Shown here: positions 1-4,775 of the stretch, piece after piece
How the letters are laid out: each line of letters opens with the position of its first letter
How positions within the stretch are numbered: the stretch's first letter is position 1
Assembly (NCBI GenBank): GCA_020047885.1
Contig: JAIFNF010000226.1
Span: forward strand, 1-6,387
Source of the DNA: Gammaproteobacteria bacterium
GTDB taxonomy: Bacteria > Pseudomonadota > Gammaproteobacteria > Competibacterales > Competibacteraceae
Direction of reading: 5' to 3'
DNA length: 6,387 nt
Position numbers and translations under genes: made by a program
The notes under the pieces: model-generated
What the model was told of the DNA's origin: nothing
Database searches by the model: none
What the model saw: the letters and a program-made list of their open reading frames with translations, nothing else

Positions 1-74
1 TTGAGTGGCGAAAACCAAGCCGTACCCTTGGGCAACCTCGATGAAGCAAGAAGTGAGTCATAGAATAAAAGACT

Positions 75-401
75 ATGATTTACGCAACGGTGAAATACAT
101 GCGCACCCTGCAAGACCGCTATTTCGCCCAGGAACCGATGGACGACCTCAACAAGGGTCTGTTCACCTTCGCCGCCTACAACGCCGGGCCGGGTCGCATC
201 GCCCAACTACGCAAGGAAGCCGCCCAACGGGGCCTCAACCCCAACGTCTGGTTCAACAACGTGGAACAGATCGCCGCCGAGAAAATCGGCCGCGAGACCG
301 TCACCTACGTCGCCAACATCTACAAATACTACCTGGCCTACCAGTTCCTCACCGAAGAACAGGCCGAACGCGAGAAAGCCAAGGCGGCGCTGAAGCCGTG
401 A
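75..401 (+). pseudogene. MltF-like lytic murein transglycosylase, C-terminal remnant
   Basis: The 108 residues match the C-terminal part of an SLT-type lytic transglycosylase of the MltF/MltC kind, which cleaves peptidoglycan glycan strands in the periplasm with formation of 1,6-anhydro ends. Visible signatures are the AAYNAGPGRI motif (about residues 33-42), NPNVWFNNVE (55-64) and the closing segment GRETVTYVANIYKYYLAY (72-89), followed by a charged tail. The N-terminal signal peptide and the first part of the SLT domain, including the catalytic glutamate, are absent. An in-frame TAA lies at 66-68, just upstream of the first ATG, and family resemblance starts immediately after it, so the gene was cut here by a rearrangement. 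There is no Shine-Dalgarno before the ATG. It is almost certainly a non-functional fragment; the family assignment rests on recalled motifs. Confidence 0.75.
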
Positions 402-424
402 GCGACTGTTTGCAAGATGTCTTA

Positions 425-626
425 GGGAACTCGCAAAAAATATCCCCCCGGTGCCTGGGTCCCACGCTCCCGCGGCCCTCACCGTAGGAGCGGCCCATGG
501 CCGCGAACCTGCCTTGGGCGTCGCGGGCATGGCCCGCTCCTACTAAAAAGACAGCAACCCAACCTTGTATCTACGCTGAAGGGTGATCACAGAAAGATTG
601 ATGTGGGGTATTTTTTGCGAGCTGCC
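425..626. mobile_element. MITE-like non-autonomous element, copy 1 (TTA target duplication)
   Basis: This 202-bp element has no coding capacity. Its left end reads GGGAACTCGCAAAAAATA, and the right end read on the other strand is GGCAGCTCGCAAAAAATA, so the terminal inverted repeats agree at 16 of 18 positions. It is flanked by a direct TTA on both sides (422-424 and 627-629), as expected of a 3-bp target duplication. The same ends recur in the element at 2361-2524. The interior contains a REP pair (484-543) and, before the right end, short blocks (TACGC, TGATC, AGATT) that occur in the same order in the second copy. A TWA/TNA 3-bp target is known for the IS1031 subgroup of IS5, but no transposase is present and the parent element is not identified. 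Confidence 0.7.
484..543. repeat. REP/BIME pair with GTAG head
   Basis: Two 23-nt REP units face each other: 484-506 on the plus strand and 521-543 on the minus strand, separated by 14 nt. Each begins with GTAGGAGCGG and is itself a hairpin: GCGGCC-CAT-GGCCGC in the first and GCGGGC-CAT-GCCCGC in the second. The two units differ at only two positions, and the changes are compensatory, so pairing is kept in both. The 5' GTAG tetranucleotide is the hallmark of REPs mobilised by REP-associated tyrosine transposases (RAYT/TnpA-REP, Y1 HUH family). No such gene lies in the window, so the enzyme would act in trans. The pair lies inside MITE copy 1. Confidence 0.8.
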
Positions 627-629
627 TTA

Positions 630-765
630 CGCCGGTGATTAAACCAAGTCCCCGGCTTTTCTATCCAGAGAAACCTGGGTATCCGGGTAAGCAGGGACTG
701 AACGGAATGATTCGCCCGAACAGCGTCCAACAGGGGAGAGGCGGATACTTAAACTGGCGGTGAAA
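630..765. other. Gene-free stretch with a possible stem
   Basis: No ORF with family resemblance, tRNA or recognised RNA is visible here. Together with the MITE it separates the transglycosylase remnant from the doc remnant. AGTCCC (647-652) can pair with GGGACT (694-699), enclosing a smaller hairpin built on ACCTGG and CCGGGT. This is suggestive of structure but could be chance. Confidence 0.4.
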
Positions 766-1138
766 TCAGGTATTAGCACGCAGGAAAGCGGCGTAGCCGG
801 CCTCATCGAGAGTGCCGGCAGCTAATGCTAAAACGGCTTGGGCTGCATCCGCTTCGTTCGCTGAAAAGCGATGGCCGTTGAGTTCGAGAAACAGAATACC
901 CACGACAAAGCCCGTGCGTTTATTGCCATCGATGAAAGGATGGTTGCGAACAATGCCCACGGTATAGGCCGCCGCCAGATCCATCAAATCGGGTCAGTCC
1001 GCGTAGGCGTCAATCTGTTGCGGTCTGGCGAGAGCCGATTTCAGCAAGCACTTATCCCGGATCCCCGCCATGCAGCGCCAGCAGGCGGTCATGCAAGGCA
1101 AGCGCATCCCGCTCGTCGATCCAGATCAGTTCGGTCAC
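766..1138 (-). pseudogene. doc: Doc-family (Fic fold) toxin, broken by frameshift and stop
   Basis: Doc toxins phosphorylate EF-Tu and stop translation. The complete Fic/Doc motif HPFIDGNKRT is present in the C-terminal part (from codon 16 of the 987-766 frame), preceded by DLAAAYTVGIVRN and followed by a normal C-terminal helix region. The N-terminal part starts at GTG 1138 as VTELIWIDERDALALHDR and continues through LLALHGGDPG, then runs into TAA at 1054-1052. Homology resumes in another frame (about 1062 to 997: KSALARPQQIDAYAD) and hits an in-frame TGA at 996-994 before rejoining the motif-bearing part. So there are two independent lesions. The start overlaps the antitoxin stop as GTGA, the usual coupled layout of these operons. 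A 73-aa C-terminal piece could be made from TTG 987 or ATG 984 but would lack the N-terminal helices. A sequencing error could explain one lesion but hardly both. Confidence 0.85.
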
Positions 1139-1362
1139 TGGGCAAGAACGTGCAAGGTGTTGCGGTAGCGATTGATGATGTCCTCGGCTTTGGCCATTTT
1201 CTGCGCAAAGGCCGGATCGCCAGGCGTCAGCCGATAGCCGCCGTCAGGCATTTCAATCAGAAACAGGGGACTTCCGTCTTCCGTATGCAAGCGGTTGATC
1301 ACCTCCCTGGGCAAGACCACCCCCAGTGAGTGACCGAATTTGCGGACTTTGAGTTCGACCAT
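1135..1362 (-). CDS. AbrB/MazE-type antitoxin of a Doc toxin-antitoxin pair
   Basis: The 75-residue protein starts MVELKVRKFGHSLGVVLPRE, the swapped-hairpin AbrB/MazE/SpoVT DNA-binding domain (about residues 3-45; key features K-RKFG-SLGVVLP). The rest (PDGGYRLTPGDPAFAQKM, then an amphipathic helix to LHVLAQ) is the toxin-binding tail expected to wrap around Doc. ATG 1362 is chosen because GGAGG at 1374-1370 lies 7 nt upstream; a TTG at 1368 would add two residues but sits only 1 nt from that SD. The gene is first in the operon, and its TGA overlaps the GTG of doc. Such antitoxins bind their own promoter, and an inverted repeat overlaps the -35 box here. The gene looks intact although its toxin partner is broken, so it may survive as an orphan repressor or anti-addiction module. 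Family confident, exact subgroup not. Confidence 0.85.
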   Translation of the reverse strand: MVELKVRKFGHSLGVVLPREVINRLHTEDGSPLFLIEMPDGGYRLTPGDPAFAQKMAKAEDIINRYRNTLHVLAQ

Positions 1363-1388
1363 GAGCAATCCTCCAAGTACTACCAGGC

Positions 1389-1417
1389 ATCATAACTTTG
1401 GTTGATTTTTTAACCAA
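1389..1417 (-). promoter_or_regulatory. Sigma70-type promoter of the antitoxin-doc operon
   Basis: Read on the minus strand there is TTGGTT (1417-1412) as -35, a 17-bp spacer, and TATGAT (1394-1389) as -10. The transcription start would fall near 1382, leaving a leader of about 20 nt that contains the GGAGG ribosome site. Confidence 0.6.
1398..1417. promoter_or_regulatory. Candidate antitoxin operator (inverted repeat over -35)
   Basis: TTGGTT (1398-1403) and AACCAA (1412-1417) form a 6-bp inverted repeat with an AT-rich 8-nt centre, covering the -35 box and half of the spacer. Position and symmetry fit autoregulation by the AbrB-type antitoxin; the binding itself is inferred. Confidence 0.35.
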
Positions 1418-1476
1418 GAAATCACGGAATCCTCTGCCGATCATCTTCCCGTGAAATCACCCCAAGGAGCACCCAG

Positions 1477-1506
1477 ATGTACTTCAACCACTGGATAACA
1501 CATTGA
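1477..1506 (+). CDS. Nine-codon ORF with strong SD: leader peptide or gene remnant
   Basis: ATG 1477 is preceded by AAGGAG (1464-1469) at 7-nt spacing, much better than the site of most genes here. It encodes only MYFNHWITH before TGA at 1504-1506. The stop overlaps as TTGA a TTG at 1503 that opens the response regulator frame, so coupled translation is possible. It could equally be the 5' stub of a gene lost to rearrangement. The DNA between it and 1547 has no other feature; 1561-1595 holds a degenerate TCGCTA/TCGCT repetition that does not look like normal coding sequence. Confidence 0.25.
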   Translation: MYFNHWITH

Positions 1507-1547
1507 ATTTTAATATGTTTTACGGCCTTGTGTATCGGGAGATCGGG

Positions 1548-2360
1548 ATGCAGGTAGATCAGTTCGCTAGTCGCCATTCGCTACTCGCTTTCGCTGGAAG
1601 AGGGAGGAGATTCCAACAAATCCGGGTAAAATACGGCGATGACCCTCCCGCCCTACCCGCCTACACCGTCTCCATCGTCGAGGATGAGGCGGTTCTCCGC
1701 CAGGAAATGGCCTTCCAACTGGAATGCCTCGGCTTTGTCGTCGAGTCGTTTGCAAGCGCCGGGGAATTTTACCGGTACCTCGCCGTACACCCGAAAACCG
1801 TGGTCGTGCTGGACATCGGGCTGGCCGGCGAGGACGGTCTGACGGTCTGTCAGTATCTGCGGACGCATAACGTCAACATCGGCATTATCTTCGTCACCGC
1901 CCGGAGTTTGCGCAGCGACCGCCTGGCCGGCCTGGATGTCGGCGCCGACGCCTATCTGGTCAAGCCGGTTGATATTGAAGAACTGACGCTGATCGTGAAG
2001 CGTCTTGGGGAACGGCTCATCACCATCCAGACCCCGCCGCCGTCCCCTGACGACGACTTATGGCATCTCCAAGACCATCCGGCGTTTCTCATTACCCCAA
2101 ATCAGACCCGGATTCGCCTGTCCACGAACGAGTATCAATTACTGAAAATACTCTGGCAGCACCCAGGCGTTCCATGCCGACATGTGGAACTGGCGGTTGC
2201 CCTGAATTTGCACCCGGAGGACTATCACAAACACCGGGTCGAGGTGATCTTTAGCCGGTTACGGGAGCGCATTTTTCGCTATAGCGGGCTGCAACTGCCC
2301 CTGAAGGCGGAACGCGGCGTGGGTTATCTCATCTTGCCCGGCCCGCCGCGTGAAGTGTAA
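1548..2360 (+). CDS. OmpR/PhoB-like response regulator
   Basis: A two-domain cytosolic transcription factor. From ATG 1548, the receiver domain runs from about residue 38 (YTVSIVEDE) to 155: acidic pocket in IVEDE (44-47), phospho-acceptor Asp89 in VVLDIG, conserved Thr117 in FVTAR, Lys139 in LVKPVD. After a proline/aspartate-rich linker (162-170) comes a winged helix (about 180-265), seen in RLSTNEYQLLKIL and the wing AERGVGYLI. The partner is most likely the histidine kinase encoded convergently just downstream. The start is uncertain: ATG 1548 has GGGAG 6 nt upstream, but about 35 residues before the receiver are unlike the family. ATG 1639 would give the usual short N-terminus (MTLP-PAYTVSIVEDE) if one base were missing. 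TTG 1503 and ATG 1515 are also in frame. The TAA stop is also the left target duplication of a MITE. Target genes cannot be told from the sequence. Confidence 0.85.
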   Translation: MQVDQFASRHSLLAFAGRGRRFQQIRVKYGDDPPALPAYTVSIVEDEAVLRQEMAFQLECLGFVVESFASAGEFYRYLAVHPKTVVVLDIGLAGEDGLTVCQYLRTHNVNIGIIFVTARSLRSDRLAGLDVGADAYLVKPVDIEELTLIVKRLGERLITIQTPPPSPDDDLWHLQDHPAFLITPNQTRIRLSTNEYQLLKILWQHPGVPCRHVELAVALNLHPEDYHKHRVEVIFSRLRERIFRYSGLQLPLKAERGVGYLILPGPPREV

Positions 2361-2524
2361 GGCAACTCGCAAAAAATATTCCCACACCCTTCCGAACCTG
2401 GCCACGGAAAAACACGGAAAAACACGGAAGATTCTTTTTTTCCGTGTCTTTCCGTGGCTCGATCCTTACGCGGTCAAAGCGATGATCCAAGCAGATTACT
2501 TGAGGATTTTTATTGCGAGTTGCC
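2361..2524. mobile_element. MITE-like non-autonomous element, copy 2 (TAA target duplication)
   Basis: A 164-bp element with ends GGCAACTCGCAAAAAATATT on the left and, on the other strand from the right, GGCAACTCGCAATAAAAATC; the first 12 bp are identical and 20 of 24 bp agree. Direct TAA copies flank it at 2358-2360 and 2525-2527. The left end matches that of the element at 425 at 18 of 19 positions. It sits between the convergent response regulator and histidine kinase genes. Removing the element and one TAA would leave the regulator stop only 8 bp from the kinase stop, so the insertion changed no protein sequence. The interior contains a palindrome with a 10-bp tandem repeat (2401-2458). 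Confidence 0.75.
2401..2458. terminator. Palindrome with tandem CACGGAAAAA units, possible two-way terminator
   Basis: GCCACGGAAAAACACGGA (2401-2418) pairs with 2441-2458 at 17 of 18 positions. A 10-bp unit CACGGAAAAA is repeated nearly three times from 2403 to 2430. An alternative shorter hairpin pairs CACGGAA (2423-2429) with TTCCGTG (2440-2446), with T-rich and A-rich runs on either side. Lying between converging genes, it could end transcripts from both sides. Terminator function is inferred; the arrangement is equally typical of a dispersed repeat. Confidence 0.45.
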
Positions 2525-2535
2525 TAAGCGTCCGG

Positions 2536-3876
2536 TTATTCAGCAAGCCGTTTCGCCACCAGGGGCAGGCGGATCGTGAACACGGCACCGTGCGAAACAG
2601 GGTCACGGACGGTCACTTCACCGCCATGCAGGCGGACGATGGTGCGAACAATGGACAAGCCCAGCCCGCTGCCGGGTCCGGCGTCCCGGCGATAGAAACG
2701 CTCGAAGATGACCTCTTTCTCCGCATCCGGTATGCCGGAACCGTGATCGGCGACCGTGATTTCCACATCGCCCTCGATCATTCGCAGACAGACTTCCGGC
2801 GGCTGACTGGCGGTACTGTAGCGCAGGGCGTTGTCGATCAGGTTATGCAAAGCGATCGACAACAACTCCGGGTCGATCACCATCGGCTGCGCATGATCCA
2901 GCCCCTGCCAGACGATGGGCATCGCATAGCGCTCTACTACGTCGCTGATCACGGTCTGGATATTCACCTCCTGCAACATCAACCCAAAACGTAATTCGCG
3001 CAGCCGATCCTGCGTGATCAGGATATTAGCGAGATGGATCAGGCGCTGAGTGGCCTGGCGCATATTATCCAGCCGCACGGCGACCGCTGGAGGAACCTCA
3101 TCCGCGAGGAATTTCAGCGAATCGAGCGAGGCGCGAATCATGGCTGCGGGGGTGCGGAATTCATGCGAGGCCAGCGATAACAGTTGCCGCTGTTCCGCTT
3201 CAGCCTGCGCCACATCCGCCAGCGCCTCGTGCAGGGCATGGTCGTCCTTCTGCTTGGCCAGCAGCAGAAAGCCATAGCCATTGATCACGGTAATCAGATA
3301 GCCGACCACAAACAAGGTGATATTGAACGCCTGATAATGGGGATGGGTGAGGTCGTCGAAGTGGAACAACGGGAACACACGCCCCAGAAATAGCAATCCG
3401 GCAATGCCGTTGGTGACGCCCATCAGCCGCACCAGCAGTCCGGATTGGCGGTGGGTCAGCAGGAGAAGAGCCATCGCCGCAAAAAAGCCACTATTCACCA
3501 GCGAGAAGAAGATCAGATCGGCGCGGCGCGTCACCCCCGCACCATGCAGAACCCACTGGGCGATCACCGCCAGGCCGGTCAGCAGCATCAGTGGCGTTCG
3601 CCAGTCGCGCCGACCCAGCAGGCTGGCGTAAGCCGCGTATTCCAGCGCCCAGGCCACCATCAGTAGCACATGTGACAGGGTGAGTGAGAGCCAGAGCGGA
3701 ATGGCTGGACGCAACCAGATGAGCAAAAAGGCCACGCTGCTGATCAATCGCGCCCAGCGCCAGATCGACAGCGGCTGATTGGTCGGGTTGGCTGACCAGG
3801 TATACACCGTGGCCAGTCCGGCAAACCCCAGATTGCCGAGACTTATGGCTAACGATAACGTCGGAATATCAATCAA
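2536..3876 (-). CDS. Sensor histidine kinase with multi-TM N-terminal domain
   Basis: A 446-aa inner-membrane kinase. The N-terminal half (about residues 7-207) has some seven hydrophobic segments (near 7-27, 36-55, 60-85, 95-113, 119-140, 147-169, 183-207) with short loops, so sensing is probably within the membrane rather than by a periplasmic domain. A charged coiled coil (208-232) leads to the DHp helix with phospho-acceptor His238 in LASHEFRTP. The ATPase domain shows the N-box (HNLIDNALRYS, Asn345 and Asn349), G1 (DHGSGIP, Asp377), F-box (FERFYRR, 391-397) and G2 (GSGLGLSIV, 402-410). All catalytic boxes look intact. The start is TTG 3876, with an in-frame TAA 18 nt upstream and only a weak AGG as ribosome site. 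It converges on an OmpR-like regulator, the likely phosphotransfer partner, across a MITE. The signal is unknown. Confidence 0.9.
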   Translation of the reverse strand: MIDIPTLSLAISLGNLGFAGLATVYTWSANPTNQPLSIWRWARLISSVAFLLIWLRPAIPLWLSLTLSHVLLMVAWALEYAAYASLLGRRDWRTPLMLLTGLAVIAQWVLHGAGVTRRADLIFFSLVNSGFFAAMALLLLTHRQSGLLVRLMGVTNGIAGLLFLGRVFPLFHFDDLTHPHYQAFNITLFVVGYLITVINGYGFLLLAKQKDDHALHEALADVAQAEAEQRQLLSLASHEFRTPAAMIRASLDSLKFLADEVPPAVAVRLDNMRQATQRLIHLANILITQDRLRELRFGLMLQEVNIQTVISDVVERYAMPIVWQGLDHAQPMVIDPELLSIALHNLIDNALRYSTASQPPEVCLRMIEGDVEITVADHGSGIPDAEKEVIFERFYRRDAGPGSGLGLSIVRTIVRLHGGEVTVRDPVSHGAVFTIRLPLVAKRLAE

Positions 3877-3996
3877 GCGGGAACCTGAAATTTAAAGACT
3901 GCAACGGAGGAGATTTCTACAACTCCAATCGGATGGGTATGGGAAAGCGCTCCTTGCCGCCGTCTACAGTGTAGGCGTTCAGACCCCTCCCCCCAA

Positions 3997-4022
3997 CCCC
4001 CTCCCCATGAATGGAGAGGGGG
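3997..4022. repeat. C-rich/G-rich hairpin, dispersed-repeat type
   Basis: CCCCCTCCCCAT (3997-4008) pairs with ATGGAGAGGGGG (4011-4022) with one mismatch and almost no loop. It belongs to a CCCTCTCCCC-type hairpin that I recall as common between genes in many proteobacterial genomes. No T-run follows, so a terminator role is doubtful. Confidence 0.55.
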
Positions 4023-4097
4023 AGTGCCATAACAGGCTGTTGTGCAAGCTCCCTCCCCGGGTGTGAACGGTTACTCTACAGTATATTCTGGAGATGG

Positions 4098-4127
4098 CTG
4101 AGAGGTGTACGGAATGTCGGCTATACT
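4098..4127 (+). promoter_or_regulatory. Weak candidate promoter of phaEC
   Basis: TATACT at 4122-4127 resembles a -10 box; CTGAGA at 4098-4103 with an 18-bp spacer is a poor -35. The start would fall about 35 nt before the phaE ATG. Another TATATT occurs at 4082-4087 without a -35. Tentative. Confidence 0.3.
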
Positions 4128-4166
4128 GAATGTTATTCACAAAATTATTAGAAAAGACCCCGTGCC

Positions 4167-4775
4167 ATGACTGAACAAACCACCACTTCCAATTCCAATT
4201 CCGGCGTATTCGATGTCGATCTGGTGCTCCGGCAAGCCCGCGCCTATCTCGCTTTTGGTGACCAGGTGCGGCAGTTCACTGACCGGATCAGCGAAACGGC
4301 GGAAGCCGAAACCGACTGGGGCCAGGCCCTGCAACAGCACTTTACCCAACTCAAGGCCGCCATCGCCCAGTCAGCGGAAAATCCAAACGTCAATCCCGAA
4401 CTGGCCCGGTTGTGGTCGCTGGTGGCCGAGACCTGGAGCGAAGCGGCGACAACGCTGGGATTGGCCGCTGACGCTATTCCCGAATCCTTACGGCAATCGG
4501 CGGTCTGGCGCGACTATCAGCGCACCCAGATCGACTATCTCAACCAGTTACGCGGTACCGCTACGGAAGCGCTGGACTTAATGGAGCAACGGCTCAACGA
4601 ACTGACCGCCGCCGGAAAAACCATCAGCAGCCTGCGCGAACTGTACAACCTGTGGGTGGACTGCAATGAGGAAACCTACAGCCGGATGTTGCGCAGTTCC
4701 GCTTATGGCGAACTCAACGGCCGGTTATTCAACACGCTACTGCGCTGCTACGCTCACCCGGAGGCGCAATCATGA
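4167..4775 (+). CDS. phaE: Class III PHA synthase subunit PhaE
   Basis: PhaE is the non-catalytic partner of PhaC in class III PHA synthases; it binds and activates PhaC at the surface of cytoplasmic PHA granules. The recognisable part is the C-terminal helix region (residues 156-193), with LRELYNLWVDCNEETY, Tyr180 and NGRLFNTLLR, which is the conserved PhaE signature. The rest is helical, acidic and Gln/Ala-rich (about 15-155), beginning after a Thr/Ser/Asn-rich tail. At 202 residues it is clearly shorter than the roughly 350-aa PhaE of Allochromatium vinosum as I recall it; the missing length is in the variable N-terminal/middle part, and the frame is clean. ATG 4167 has no strong SD (only AGAAAAGA about 9 nt upstream), so initiation may be weak. 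The TGA overlaps phaC as ATGA, giving a coupled phaE-phaC operon that keeps subunits in proportion. Confidence 0.88.
   Translation: MTEQTTTSNSNSGVFDVDLVLRQARAYLAFGDQVRQFTDRISETAEAETDWGQALQQHFTQLKAAIAQSAENPNVNPELARLWSLVAETWSEAATTLGLAADAIPESLRQSAVWRDYQRTQIDYLNQLRGTATEALDLMEQRLNELTAAGKTISSLRELYNLWVDCNEETYSRMLRSSAYGELNGRLFNTLLRCYAHPEAQS
4760..4764 (+). promoter_or_regulatory. Ribosome binding site of phaC inside phaE
   Basis: GGAGG lies within the last codons of phaE, 7 nt before the phaC ATG at 4772. It confirms that start and, with the ATGA overlap, supports both direct and coupled initiation. Confidence 0.8.

Larger units (their letters stand above)
3877..4166. other. Intergenic region between kinase and phaE
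   Basis: A 290-bp divergent spacer without a credible ORF. It holds a short palindrome CTACAGTGTAG (3964-3974), a C/G-rich hairpin repeat (3997-4022), a TGC-containing stretch near 4038-4049 that could be considered for PhaR binding, and a weak promoter-like site before phaE. No clear promoter for the kinase is visible. Confidence 0.5.

Noticed and set aside
1..74. Group II intron or IS end at the left edge
   Set aside because: Too little sequence is available; no domain V-like motif or inverted repeat could be recognised.
5..487. 160-aa plus-strand reading frame overlapping the transglycosylase remnant
   Set aside because: Its composition (Arg/Gln/Pro-rich) is that of an out-of-frame shadow, while the overlapping frame shows clear lytic transglycosylase motifs; it also runs into the MITE.
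871..1329. 152-aa plus-strand reading frame
   Set aside because: It is antisense to the doc remnant and antitoxin, both with recognisable motifs, and shows no family resemblance.
2403..2430. CRISPR-like repetition
   Set aside because: The 10-bp CACGGAAAAA units are in direct tandem without spacers and form one arm of a palindrome.
2350..2994. 214-aa plus-strand reading frame crossing MITE copy 2
   Set aside because: It runs through the element and then antisense to the kinase ATPase domain; shadow frame.
3997..4022. Rho-independent terminator before phaE
   Set aside because: The stem is strong but is not followed by a T-run on either strand, and no gene ends just before it; a dispersed repeat is the better reading.
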